Source of the DNA: AP-15 sp036008325
GTDB lineage: Bacteria > Pseudomonadota > Alphaproteobacteria > ATCC43930 > CGMCC-115725
DNA: 29,002 bases
Direction of reading: 5' to 3'
Assembly (NCBI GenBank): GCA_036008325.1
Contig: DASYNW010000041.1
Coordinates: 1-29,002, forward strand
The position numbers were made by a program, and so were the translations under genes. Positions 1 to 7,836 of this stretch are shown in pieces. The notes beneath the pieces were generated by a model. It worked only from the letters and a program-made list of their open reading frames with translations. It did no database searches and was not told the origin of the DNA. Numbering within the stretch: position 1 is the stretch's first letter; every line of letters begins with the position of its first letter.

Positions 1-1068
1 GAGATCGACCGCCTGGTCGGGGCGATGGCGGCGCTCGATTCGGGGATCTTCCAGATCGGCCCCGACATTTCGGGCGGCGCGGCGCAGCGCGCCTGCCTCG
101 AAGAGTTGCGTCGGATCGCGCTCGACAGCGGCCGACCGATCATGTTCGGCATGCTGGCCACCAAGCAGGGGGTCGATCCCAACCCGTGGGACTACCAGAC
201 CCGCTTCATGGACGAGACGGTGGCGCTGGGCGGGCGCATGTACGGGCAGGCGACGACCCGCTCGATCAATGCCGTCTTCTCATTGAAATCCTACCTGCCG
301 TTCGATGTGCTGCCGGGCTGGAAGGCGATCCGCGCGCTGCCATTGGCCGAGCAGAAGCGGCGCCTTGCCGACCCCGAAGTGCGCCGCCGGCTGATCGCCC
401 AGGAGGCAGGGATGAAGCCGCGCGACCGCACCTTGCAGGGCGGCGGGGCGGCGACCACCGATCCGCGCAAGCCCGATTACGACAATCTGTTCCCGATGCT
501 CGATGTCGAGTGGGACGACCCGAGTGTCGGCGAATTGTCGCGCCGGAGCAACAAGCACCCGGTTGAGGTCATCCTCGATCTGGCGCTCGAAAACGACAAC
601 CGGGTGTTCGTCCAGCCGATCGTCAATGAGCAGCCGGCCGATGTGCTGGGCCTGCTCAAGCACCCGCGCACCTTGGCGACGTTCTCCGATTCGGGCGCGC
701 ATGTGTGCCAGGAGATGGGCTCGTCGCTGCAGACCCATCTGTTGAGCTATTGGGTGCGAAACAAGCAGCAATTCACCCTTGAAGAAGCGGTGCGAATGCT
801 GACCTTCGACAACGCCTCGGCCTGGGAACTGCCCGATCGCGGGCTCATCCGCGCCGGCTATGCCGCCGACCTCGTCGTCTTCGACGAGGCAGGGATCAAG
901 CCGCAATTGCCGACGGTCGAGCAGGATCTGCCGGGGGGCGCGCGCCGGCTGGTGCAAAAGGCCGACGGCATCGCCGCGACCATCGTCAACGGCGCGATCG
1001 CGATCGAGAACGGCCGGGCCACCGGCCACAGCGCCGGGCAGGTGCTCAAGGGACGGCTCGCCGGGTAA
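1..1068 (+). CDS. Amidohydrolase family 3 protein (N-acyl-D-amino-acid deacylase-like), 5' partial
   Basis: The reading frame is open from the first base, so the N-terminus lies outside the window and the gene is partial. About 355 residues of the C-terminal part are visible. The motif FSDSGAHV followed by the ending LTFDNASAWELPDRGLIRAG and AADLVVFD is typical of the metal-dependent amidohydrolase_3 superfamily: a late metal-binding Asp in the barrel, then the small beta domain that closes the fold. D-aminoacylases and N-acyl-D-glutamate deacylases belong here and release a D-amino acid from its N-acyl form. The first metal-binding HxH lies upstream of the window, so substrate and metal set cannot be judged. 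The call is firm for the superfamily and weak for the substrate. The gene converges on gloB across a palindromic repeat. Confidence 0.8.
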   Translation, partial: EIDRLVGAMAALDSGIFQIGPDISGGAAQRACLEELRRIALDSGRPIMFGMLATKQGVDPNPWDYQTRFMDETVALGGRMYGQATTRSINAVFSLKSYLPFDVLPGWKAIRALPLAEQKRRLADPEVRRRLIAQEAGMKPRDRTLQGGGAATTDPRKPDYDNLFPMLDVEWDDPSVGELSRRSNKHPVEVILDLALENDNRVFVQPIVNEQPADVLGLLKHPRTLATFSDSGAHVCQEMGSSLQTHLLSYWVRNKQQFTLEEAVRMLTFDNASAWELPDRGLIRAGYAADLVVFDEAGIKPQLPTVEQDLPGGARRLVQKADGIAATIVNGAIAIENGRATGHSAGQVLKGRLAG

Positions 1069-1082
1069 GCAGACAGCAACCG

Positions 1083-1160
1083 GCGAGATTGCTTCGCTCC
1101 ACTCGCAATGACGGCTGAGAATTATCGTTGCGAGGAGCCGTCAGGCGACGAAGCAATCCC
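1083..1160. repeat. Palindromic dispersed repeat ('ATTGCTTCG...CGAAGCAAT' type)
   Basis: Two arms face each other. The left arm (1085-1113) carries ATTGCTTCGCTCC...CGCAATGACG. The right arm (1126-1160) carries CGTTGCGAGGAGC...CGACGAAGCAAT. The reverse complement of one resembles the other, with mismatches and a small insertion. Similar 'CATTGCGAGGAGCGAAGCAAT' elements are scattered in many alphaproteobacterial intergenic regions. This copy lies between two convergent genes and could fold and end transcription from both sides, but no T-run is present. Confidence 0.6.
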
Positions 1161-1194
1161 GATCGCGAAAAGCGCCAGCAGCGCTAAGCCGGCC

Positions 1195-1986
1195 TCACCA
1201 TTTGTTGCGCAGCTCGCGCAGCTTCAGGAACACGGTGCGCTGGTCGGGATTGTCCGGCAGGTCGGGAAAGGCCTCGCGCAGGCGGCGGATCACCGACGGG
1301 CTTGACAGCCGGAAAAAGGTATTGATCTCGCGCTCCAACGCCAAGGTGGTGACCAAGGCGCGGTTTGTGTCCTGCTTCTCGGCCTGCGGCAGCATCGCCT
1401 TGGCTTTGCCGTTGTCGGGCTCGCGGTCGAGGGTAAAGGCGAGGTTGCGCGCGATATAGTCGTGGCCCGGATAGATCAGGGTTTCTTCCGGCAGTTTGGC
1501 CAGCTGGCCGACAAACGTGTTGTAGAGCTCGTTCGGATGCCCGCCATTGTGGCAATTGCCGGCGCCGGCGTTGAACAGCGTGTCGCCGCAGAACAGGGCC
1601 GGAGTGTCGCCGTGCGCGGTGATGCAGATGTGCGACATCGTGTGGCCCGGCGTGTCGAGGCATTCGAGCTCGACCGTCTTACCGACCTTGATCACGTCGC
1701 CGGCGCGCAGCCCCTGGTCCATCTCCGCGATCTTGTCCTTGGCGTTGACGTGAGCGAGCACCTTGGCGCCGGTCGCCGCGACCATCTGCGGGTTGCCGCC
1801 GGTGTGGTCGCGATGCTCGTGGGTGTTCAGGATCTGGGTGATGCTCCAGCCCTTGGCCTTGGCCGCGGCCAGGCACTTTGTGTGATCGAGCGGGTCGACC
1901 GCCAGCGCCTCGCCGGTTTCCGGGCAGGCGATCAGATAGTTGAAGTTGCGACCGGCATTTGCGGTCCAGATCTGTTCGACGATCAT
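1195..1986 (-). CDS. gloB: Hydroxyacylglutathione hydrolase (glyoxalase II)
   Basis: This enzyme hydrolyses S-lactoylglutathione to D-lactate and glutathione, the second step of methylglyoxal detoxification in the cytoplasm. The 263-residue length fits the family. The metallo-beta-lactamase zinc motif THEHRDHTGGN is at residues 55-65 (His56, His58, Asp60, His61). Further ligands appear in DTPGHTMSHI, the bridging Asp in FCGDTLFNAG, and the His in IYPGHDY. The C-terminal third is the glutathione-binding HAGH domain. The start is the ATG giving MIVEQIWTANAGRNFNYLI, which matches the usual N-terminus. It is transcribed alone, away from the SDR gene. Nothing in it is truncated or unusual. Confidence 0.95.
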   Translation of the reverse strand: MIVEQIWTANAGRNFNYLIACPETGEALAVDPLDHTKCLAAAKAKGWSITQILNTHEHRDHTGGNPQMVAATGAKVLAHVNAKDKIAEMDQGLRAGDVIKVGKTVELECLDTPGHTMSHICITAHGDTPALFCGDTLFNAGAGNCHNGGHPNELYNTFVGQLAKLPEETLIYPGHDYIARNLAFTLDREPDNGKAKAMLPQAEKQDTNRALVTTLALEREINTFFRLSSPSVIRRLREAFPDLPDNPDQRTVFLKLRELRNKW

Positions 1987-2238
1987 TGCTCGTCCCTTTC
2001 GCGGGTGATGCCGATCGGAATGAAAAACCGGCGCGCGGCGTCGCCTCTCTCGCTTCTATTGCGCGGCGCCGGTCTTGTCCATCGCCGAGCGCCGGCCGGT
2101 TGGGTCGGGCTGGCCCGCGGCCGTGATGAAGTGCCGCAGCCCCGCTGTGCGGACTTTGCGCCGACCGCCATCTAGTCTGCCGCCTGACGCACGAGGCTAG
2201 GCATCCTCGGCAACCGGTCGGATCGAACCAATTGCGAT

Positions 2239-2272
2239 CCGAAATCTGGTCGGGGCCGAAATCTCGTCGGGG
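2239..2272. repeat. Tandem 17-bp duplication
   Basis: CCGAAATCTGGTCGGGG (2239-2255) is followed directly by CCGAAATCTCGTCGGGG (2256-2272), with one mismatch in 17. It lies 106 bp upstream of the SDR start codon. It could be a paired binding site or a slippage product. Confidence 0.85.
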
Positions 2273-2301
2273 GATGCGCGCGCTCTGTCGCGCCGTACAG
2301 C

Positions 2302-2351
2302 ATATTCCACGTTCTGACGTTTCTGGATATTCCAGGCTTTGACGTTTCCGG
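2302..2351. repeat. Tandem 25-bp imperfect duplication upstream of the SDR gene
   Basis: Two abutting 25-bp units (2302-2326 and 2327-2351) agree at 21 of 25 positions. Both begin ATATTCCA and contain TGACGTTTC. The second unit ends 26 bp before the ATG at 2378, so the array lies where a promoter or operator would be expected. Confidence 0.8.
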
Positions 2352-2377
2352 GACGGCGGCTTCCTAGTCTAATAGGC

Positions 2378-3172
2378 ATGCGTTCAGCGTTTCCTGTCGT
2401 CGTCATAACCGGTGCTTCGAGCGGGCTCGGCGCCGCCTTGGCCCAAGCCTATGCCGGGCCGGGCGCGGTGATCGGGCTGCTCGGCCGCGACCGGGGACGG
2501 CTGGCGGCGTCCGCCGAGGCCTGCGAGGCCAAGGGGGCCCGCACCAAAACGGCGGCGATCGACGTCGCCGACGCGTCGGCGATGGCCGCCTGGCTCGACC
2601 ACTTCGACCGCGAGCACCCGGTCGACCTGGTGGTCGCCAATGCCGGGATTTCGGCGGGGCCCGACCCCGACAGCCCGTCCGAAGGGGTCGAGACCGCGGC
2701 GCGCCAGATCCGCGTCAACCTCTTGGGTGCGATCAACACGGTCGAGCCGTTGCTGCCGGCCTTGTGTGCGCGCGGCCGCGGGCGGGTGGCGGTCGTGGCC
2801 TCGATCGCCGCCTATCGCGGGCTGCCTTACAGCCCCGGCTATTGCGCGAGCAAGGCCGGGGTGCGCGCCTATGCCGAAGCGCTGCGGCCGCGCCTGGCGC
2901 CGCGCGGGGTCGGGGTGACGATCGTGTGCCCGGGCTTTTTCGATTCGCCGATGACCGACCGCTTCGACGGGCCGACCCCGTTCCTCGCCAGCGGCGAGGC
3001 CGCCGCCCGCATCGTCAAGCGCGGCATCGATCGCGGCCGGCGCCGGGTCGCCTTCCCATGGCCGCTGGTGCTCGGCCTGCAATTCTGCGACGTCGCGCCG
3101 GCCTTCATCGGCGACGCGATCCTGCGGCGCTTCCGCTTTCATATCCAACCGGCCTGGGCGCCCGATGAGTGA
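2378..3172 (+). CDS. Short-chain dehydrogenase/reductase, RkpH-like
   Basis: Classical SDR of 264 residues. The cofactor motif TGASSGLG is at residues 11-18, NAG at 88-90, and the catalytic set is Ser142, Tyr155 and Lys159 (YCASK). It should be an NAD(P)-dependent oxidoreductase in the cytoplasm; the substrate cannot be read from sequence. The ATG at 2378 is chosen over a TTG 39 bp upstream, because the latter lies inside the tandem repeat and adds residues before the usual Rossmann start. Its last 8 bp overlap the start of the next gene, so the two are translationally coupled. An SDR next to a sulfatase-fold membrane protein recalls the rhizobial rkpH-rkpI pair, needed for the lipid anchor of capsular K-antigen. 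That link is inferred from arrangement and family. Confidence 0.85.
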   Translation: MRSAFPVVVITGASSGLGAALAQAYAGPGAVIGLLGRDRGRLAASAEACEAKGARTKTAAIDVADASAMAAWLDHFDREHPVDLVVANAGISAGPDPDSPSEGVETAARQIRVNLLGAINTVEPLLPALCARGRGRVAVVASIAAYRGLPYSPGYCASKAGVRAYAEALRPRLAPRGVGVTIVCPGFFDSPMTDRFDGPTPFLASGEAAARIVKRGIDRGRRRVAFPWPLVLGLQFCDVAPAFIGDAILRRFRFHIQPAWAPDE

Positions 3173-4778
3173 GCCGCTGCAAGCTGCGGCCGGCGCGATC
3201 TTGGCCCTGCTGGCATGGCTGATCCCGCGCCGAGTCGCCAAGGCCCGGTTGCGCTGCCTGCCGGCGGTTCTCCTCGATCTATTTCCGGTGCTGCTCGCCG
3301 CCGGCCTGCTGCTGGTCGCGACCGGTCGGCCGATATTTGCCGGGCTCGTGGCGCTGTCGCTCGGCGCCGGCCTGGCGCTCGCCGACCACACCAAGCGCGA
3401 GGCGGTGCGCGAGCCGGTGGTCTTTTCCGACATGTCCGAGCTGCCGCACGTCTTTACCCATCCGCAGCTCTATTTGCCGTTCGCCGGGCCGGGGCTGGTC
3501 ATCGGCGGGACGCTGGCGGCGATCGGCCTCGGCATCGGGCTGCTCGTGCTCGAGCCGGCCTTGTGGCGGCCGGGCGCGCCCTCGGTGCTGCTCGCGACCG
3601 CGGGCGTGTGGGCTGCCGGGGCGGTGCTGGCCCGCGAGCCGGCGCTGGGCCGGGCGGCGAAGCTCCTGCGGCGCCTCGAACCGACCGGCGAGCCGTTCGG
3701 CGATGCGGCGCGGCTCGGGCCGTTCGCGATCCTGCTCGTCTACGGGATTATCGCGCGGGCCGAACGCGAGGCGCGGCGTCGCCGCCACGCGCCGCCCGAC
3801 GCGGCGGCCGGGCCTGCGACCACTGCGGCCAGCGTGCGGTCGATCGGCGCTGCGGCGATCGGGCGGGCGGGCGCCGCGGCCGATGCGCCGCTGGTCCTGG
3901 TGCAGTGCGAATCGTTCTTTGACGCGCGCCGGGCCTCGCCGCGAATCCCCGAAGACCTGCTGCCGGGCTTCGACGCCTGCGTGGATGAGGGCGCCACCTC
4001 CGGACGGCTCGATGTCGCCGGGTGGGGCGCCAATACGATGCGCGCCGAGTTTGCGGTGTTGACCGGCATCACCGATCAGGATCTCGGCTACGATCGCTTC
4101 AACCCCTATCACGCCTTTGCCCGGGCACCGATCGCCTCGCTCGCCTGGCGGCTGCGGGCCGAGGGCTATCGCACCCTTTGCCTGCATCCGTTCGACCGCG
4201 GCTTTTTTCACCGCGATCTCGCCATGCCGGCGCTCGGCTTCGATGCGTTTCTCGGCCGCGAAAGCCTGGGCGGGCCCCGCCGGCCGCCCTATTTCGCCGA
4301 TCCCGAACTCGCCCGCCGGGTATTGGCGATCCTCGACGAGGCCGGGCCGCGGACCTTTATTTTCGTCATCACCATGGGCAATCACGGCCCCTGGCTCGAA
4401 TCCGGAGCGCCGATCGATCCTGCTCTGCGGCGGCGCTTCGATCCGCATGGCATACCCCAGGGCGGCCAATTGCTGCGCTATCTCGACGGCCTGACCCGGT
4501 CGGACGAGATGCTGGAGATTTTGTCGGAGGGCCTCGGGCCGCGCCGGCGCGATGGCGTTTTCGGCTTTTACGGCGACCACCTGCCGAGCCTGCCGCACGC
4601 CTTTGCGCATTTCGGCTTCGACGAGTGGGCGAGCGACTATGTCGTGCTCGACGGCGCCGTGACGCACCCTCGCCGGCTCGATCTGCCGGCGCATCTCTTG
4701 CCGCAACTCCTGCTCGACCGGCTGCGGCGCCGGGACGCGATCGAAACCCGCCGCGCCGAAGCACTCGGCGCCGCTTGA
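3165..4778 (+). CDS. LTA-synthase-family membrane protein with sulfatase fold, RkpI-like
   Basis: A 537-residue membrane protein. The N-terminal part has about four hydrophobic helices (roughly residues 8-22, 34-72, 106-128, 140-155), and the second half is an alkaline-phosphatase/sulfatase-fold domain. Residues matching the metal and nucleophile positions of lipoteichoic acid synthase are present: Glu249 in VQCESFFD, Thr291 in GANTMRAE, and Asp471-His472 in GFYGDHLP. A further His is in ITMGNHGPW. LtaS enzymes transfer phosphoglycerol or related groups outside the membrane. In Gram-negative relatives the role concerns capsule, glycan or lipid modification. ATG overlap with the SDR gene makes a two-gene operon. 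The rhizobial protein RkpI is the closest functional parallel I know. The exact reaction is not determined. Confidence 0.8.
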   Translation: MSEPLQAAAGAILALLAWLIPRRVAKARLRCLPAVLLDLFPVLLAAGLLLVATGRPIFAGLVALSLGAGLALADHTKREAVREPVVFSDMSELPHVFTHPQLYLPFAGPGLVIGGTLAAIGLGIGLLVLEPALWRPGAPSVLLATAGVWAAGAVLAREPALGRAAKLLRRLEPTGEPFGDAARLGPFAILLVYGIIARAEREARRRRHAPPDAAAGPATTAASVRSIGAAAIGRAGAAADAPLVLVQCESFFDARRASPRIPEDLLPGFDACVDEGATSGRLDVAGWGANTMRAEFAVLTGITDQDLGYDRFNPYHAFARAPIASLAWRLRAEGYRTLCLHPFDRGFFHRDLAMPALGFDAFLGRESLGGPRRPPYFADPELARRVLAILDEAGPRTFIFVITMGNHGPWLESGAPIDPALRRRFDPHGIPQGGQLLRYLDGLTRSDEMLEILSEGLGPRRRDGVFGFYGDHLPSLPHAFAHFGFDEWASDYVVLDGAVTHPRRLDLPAHLLPQLLLDRLRRRDAIETRRAEALGAA

Positions 4779-4947
4779 CGCAAAGAGGCGCTGACCTGCG
4801 CCATTCCCGTTCCGCCGGATAGCACGGCCGATCGAGATCGCCCAGGCGGTTCTGTTTTTCTTGAGCGCCCGATCGGATTACATTACCGGCCAGGTGCCGA
4901 GCGTCGGCGGTGGGCTGACCATGGTCGGACTGATGGAGATGGACCCG

Positions 4948-5208
4948 ATGTCGAGATTTCTTCCGGCGACATTTGCCGCCTTGCTGATCGCCGCCACCGC
5001 GGGAGCGGCGGCGGCCCAGCCGATGCCGACCAACAACCCGCCGGCGCAGGCCAACGTGCGCCAGAGCGAACGCTATTCGCAGGTGCTGCGCAGCAACCCG
5101 TCGTTTCGCGCCAAGCGCATGGCCGAGGAATGCGGGCCGATCACCGATCCGCAGCTGCACGCCCAATGCGTCGCCTCGTTCAACGGCGGCAGCGCGCCGC
5201 AGCATTAA
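4948..5208 (+). CDS. Small secreted protein of unknown function
   Basis: About 86 residues. The start at 4948 is preferred because GGAG lies about 8 bp upstream and translation begins directly with a signal peptide: MSRFLPATFAALLIAATAGA followed by AAAQ, with cleavage expected after the Ala run. In-frame ATGs at 4921 and 4936 and a TTG at 4861 would only add charged residues before it. The mature part of about 60 residues is polar and contains two Cys (in EECGP and HAQCV), which could form a disulfide in the periplasm. I do not recognise the family. The gene lies 23 bp before the DUF427 gene on the same strand. Confidence 0.65.
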   Translation: MSRFLPATFAALLIAATAGAAAAQPMPTNNPPAQANVRQSERYSQVLRSNPSFRAKRMAEECGPITDPQLHAQCVASFNGGSAPQH

Positions 5209-5231
5209 GGCTTTCGACCGGAGGAACCACG

Positions 5232-5633
5232 ATGCCGAACCCCGCCCCCGGCTTTGCCAGCCGCCCCGAGCACCGCGTCGACCTGGTGCCGGATCATCGG
5301 CGCCTCAAGGTCGTCTTCGCCGGCACCACGGTGGCCGACAGCGCCGCGACCTTGCGGGTCGAGGAGACCGGCCATGGCCCGGTCCACTACTTTCCGGAAA
5401 AGGATGTCCGGCTCGACCTGATGTCGCCGACCCCTCACCATACGACCTGCCCATTCAAGGGCGAGGCGTCGTATTGGACAATCGAGGCGACGGGCGAAGC
5501 GCCGGGCAGCGGTGACGTCCGCCGCTCGGAGAACGCGGTCTGGGGCTACCCGACCCCGTATGACGAGGTGGCCGGGCTCGCCGGCTACTACGCCTTTTAT
5601 CCGAGCCGGGTCGACGCGATCACCGCCGATTGA
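5232..5633 (+). CDS. DUF427 domain-containing protein
   Basis: A 133-residue single-domain protein. The family hallmark, a Cys-Pro-Phe-Lys-Gly turn followed by aromatic residues (TTCPFKGEASYWTI), is present, as are the preceding YFPEKDVR strand and the final GYYAFYPSRVDAI strand. DUF427 proteins are small beta-rich cytoplasmic proteins with no established reaction. GGAGG lies 7 bp before the ATG. The gamma-glutamyltransferase gene begins 13 bp after the stop, so the two are probably cotranscribed. Confidence 0.88.
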   Translation: MPNPAPGFASRPEHRVDLVPDHRRLKVVFAGTTVADSAATLRVEETGHGPVHYFPEKDVRLDLMSPTPHHTTCPFKGEASYWTIEATGEAPGSGDVRRSENAVWGYPTPYDEVAGLAGYYAFYPSRVDAITAD

Positions 5634-5646
5634 GCACCCCGGCGCC

Positions 5647-7203
5647 ATGCACCTGACCCAGAACTGGGAGATCGGCAAGCCGGGCGCGTCCTCGCAGGGC
5701 GGCATCGTCGCCGCGCAGAGCCGCGCCGCCGCCACGGTCGGCGCCGAGGTGCTGGCCGCGGGCGGCACCGCCGTCGATGCCGCGGTCGCCACGGCGCTCG
5801 CGTTGGCGGCGCTCGAGCCGTGGAACAGCGGGCTCGGCGGCATCGGCTTTATGGTCGTACACCGCGCCGGCGCCGAGCGTGCCGAGGCCATCGATTTCGG
5901 CCCGATCGCCCCCCACGGGCTCGACCCGGCCGCTTATCCGCTGACCGGCGCCACCAAGACCGAGCTGTTCACCTGGCCGCAGGTCGCGGGCGACCGCAAC
6001 ATCCACGGCCCGCTCGCCTTTGCGATCCCGAGCGCGGTGCGTGGTTATGCGATGGCGGTCGAGCGTTTTGGCCGCATGCCGTGGCGCGAGCTGGCGGCGC
6101 CGGCCGCGGCATTGGCGCGCCAGGGCCTGCCGGTCGACTGGTTCACCACGGTCAAGGTCGCCAATGCGGCGGCGGAATTGCGTCTCTATGACGAGAGCCG
6201 GCGAATCTGGCTGCCCGACGGCCTGCCACCGGTCTGCCCGCCCGAACGCGACACGATGAACCTGCCGCTCGGCCGTCTCGCCGACACCCTGGAGCGCCTC
6301 GCAGCAGCCGGCCCCGACGATTTTTACACCGGCGACATCGCGCATTCGATCGCCGCCGATGTGCACGCCGCCGGCGGCGTGCTGTCGGCCGAAGATCTCG
6401 CGCGCTGCCGGGCGCGGGCGATGCCGGCGCTGGCGATCCCCTATCGCGGCACGATCCTCCAAGGGGCGCCGGGGATGACCGCCGGCCCGACCTTGGCCTT
6501 CGCCCTCGAACGGCTCGGTCGGCAGCATTTTTCCGCGGCCCCCGACCTCGCCTATTTCACCGCACTGGTCGAGACTTTGCGCGCGGCCTATGCCGACCGG
6601 CTCGACCACGCCGGCGATGTCGAAGCCGGCATGCCGACCTCGACCACCCACATCACCGCGATCGACCGGGACGGCACGATCGCGGCGCTGACGACGACCC
6701 TGCTGTCGAGCTTTGGCAGCCGCTATGTGCTGCCCGGCACTGGCATCCTGATGAACAACGGCGTCATGTGGTTCGACCCGCGTCCGGGCCGTCCGAATTC
6801 GATGAGGCCCGGCAAGCGCGCGCTGACCAATATGTGCCCGGTCGTAGCCATGCGCGACGGGCGGCCGTGGTTCGGGGTCGGCGCCTCCGGCGGCCGGCGC
6901 ATCCTCGCCGCGGTGTTGCAGATAGCGAGCTTTGTCGTCGATTTCGGCATGGACCCGCTTGCGGCGGCGCACCACCCGCGGATCGACGTCAGCGGTGGCG
7001 ACCATCTCGGCATCGACCGCCGCTTCCCGGCCGCGATCGCCGGCCCGCTCTGCGCGCTCCCCGGCGCGAGCCTCGTCGAGCACGGCGTCTTCCCGACCCG
7101 GTTCGCCTGCCCGAACCTCGTGCTGCGCGACGCCGCTGGGCTCAATCACGGCGTCTCCGACGTGATGTCGCCGTGGTCGGCCGCCATCGCCGAACCCGGC
7201 TGA
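5647..7203 (+). CDS. Gamma-glutamyltransferase family protein
   Basis: A 518-residue member of the N-terminal-nucleophile gamma-glutamyltransferase family, which cleaves gamma-glutamyl bonds of glutathione and related compounds. The N-terminal block GGTAVDAAVATALALAALEP and then GLGGIGF is diagnostic. The self-processing Thr is the first Thr of TTHITAID, residue 333, predicting a large chain of about 332 and a small chain of about 186 residues. After it come GSRYVLPGTGILMNNGVMWF and the glycine-rich GASGGRRIL, both expected. No signal peptide is visible at the ATG at 5647, unlike the periplasmic E. coli enzyme, so a cytoplasmic location is likely. Cephalosporin-acylase-like members share the fold, so the substrate is uncertain. 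The ATG follows the DUF427 stop by 13 bp and has only a weak ribosome binding site. Confidence 0.88.
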   Translation: MHLTQNWEIGKPGASSQGGIVAAQSRAAATVGAEVLAAGGTAVDAAVATALALAALEPWNSGLGGIGFMVVHRAGAERAEAIDFGPIAPHGLDPAAYPLTGATKTELFTWPQVAGDRNIHGPLAFAIPSAVRGYAMAVERFGRMPWRELAAPAAALARQGLPVDWFTTVKVANAAAELRLYDESRRIWLPDGLPPVCPPERDTMNLPLGRLADTLERLAAAGPDDFYTGDIAHSIAADVHAAGGVLSAEDLARCRARAMPALAIPYRGTILQGAPGMTAGPTLAFALERLGRQHFSAAPDLAYFTALVETLRAAYADRLDHAGDVEAGMPTSTTHITAIDRDGTIAALTTTLLSSFGSRYVLPGTGILMNNGVMWFDPRPGRPNSMRPGKRALTNMCPVVAMRDGRPWFGVGASGGRRILAAVLQIASFVVDFGMDPLAAAHHPRIDVSGGDHLGIDRRFPAAIAGPLCALPGASLVEHGVFPTRFACPNLVLRDAAGLNHGVSDVMSPWSAAIAEPG

Positions 7204-7333
7204 CCGTCATTCCGGAGCGCGCGCTGCGGCGAGCACGACCCACGCACACCCGCATCGACCGCCGTTGCTTGCTGGCGCAGGTCTGTGTTCATAGGTTCCG
7301 GGCTCACGGGCTGCGCCCGAGCCCCGGAATGAC
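7203..7333. repeat. Palindromic dispersed repeat, copy A ('GTCATTCCGG...CCGGAATGAC')
   Basis: The element begins ACCGTCATTCCGGAGC and ends GCCCCGGAATGACC, so its ends are inverted repeats. The inner part contains GGCGAGCACGACCCACGCACACC on the left and TGTTCATAGGTTCCGGGCTC on the right. Both inner parts have close matches, in the same order and orientation, in copy B at 7643-7783. It starts at the gamma-glutamyltransferase stop codon. Confidence 0.8.
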
Positions 7334-7348
7334 CAGGAAAGCGCAGAA

Positions 7349-7635
7349 ATGGCATTCTATGTCTATCTGCTCGCCAGCCGCAGGCACGGAACTCTCTCTC
7401 GGGATCACCGCTGATCTCGCTGGCCGAGTGCACCAGCACAAAACCAAAGCCCGTGCCCAGCTTCACCGCGCAATACGGTATCGACCGTTTGGTGTGGTTC
7501 GAAACGCATGACGATCCGGCCGGCACGATCACCCGCGAAAAGGCTCTCAAAAAATGGCGAAGGGACTGGAAGATCCGCTTGATCGAGGAACAGAATCCTG
7601 AATGGTACGATTTGTTTCCGACGCTGACCGGCTGA
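7349..7635 (+). pseudogene. GIY-YIG nuclease gene broken by two frameshifts
   Basis: Reading from the ATG at 7349 gives MAFYVYLLASRRHGTL, the start of a stand-alone GIY-YIG endonuclease of about 95 residues. The family then expects a YLGIT-type motif. Two bases seem lost in the CTCTCT run near 7393-7400, removing the Tyr codon and shifting the frame, and GITADLAGRVHQHKTKA continues in another frame. Near 7453 one extra C in a CCC run shifts it again. The rest, PSFTAQYGIDRLVWFE to the stop at 7635 (NPEWYDLFPTLTG), is in the third frame. The three pieces join into one normal-length protein. GIY-YIG enzymes are small DNA-cleaving domains. The gene is flanked by two copies of one palindromic repeat. 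Either it is a dead gene or the lesions are sequencing errors in short runs. Confidence 0.8.
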
Positions 7636-7642
7636 TGATCTC

Positions 7643-7783
7643 GGTCATTCCGGGGCGCCGCGTTGCGGCGAGCCCGGAACCCAGGCACACCGTAATGGGA
7701 CGATCTGGGGTCGTCAGCCGCGCGCAATCCCTGGTCGGTGTTCGTCGGTTCCGGGCTCCGGTTGCGCCGGCCCAGGAATGACC
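7643..7783. repeat. Palindromic dispersed repeat, copy B
   Basis: The left end is GGTCATTCCGGGGCGC and the right end CCCAGGAATGACC, again inverted. Internal blocks shared with copy A, in the same orientation, are GCGGCGAGC, a GCACACC stretch and GGTTCCGGGCTC. Copy B starts 8 bp after the end of the GIY-YIG pseudogene, so that gene sits exactly between two direct copies of the element. Confidence 0.8.
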
Positions 7784-7836
7784 AGAGGTAAGGCCGCAGA
7801 ATTGAATACCGCCCTCGACCCTCCCCCCGTCGGCCC

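Larger units (their letters stand above)
1987..2377. other. Divergent intergenic region, 391 bp, with two short tandem duplications
   Basis: This stretch separates gloB (minus) from the SDR gene (plus) and should hold both promoters. Open frames here on either strand show no recognisable protein features. Its only visible structure is two tandem duplications, 17 bp at 2239-2272 and 25 bp at 2302-2351, entered separately. I could not identify a convincing -35/-10 pair. Confidence 0.6.

Noticed and set aside
1083..1160. A CRISPR-like or small-RNA locus
   Set aside because: There is a single pair of inverted arms with no regularly spaced direct repeats, and it matches a common dispersed palindromic element.
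5620..7149. A 509-codon open frame on the minus strand
   Set aside because: Antisense to the gamma-glutamyltransferase gene, whose motifs are clear; no recognisable domain in the shadow frame.
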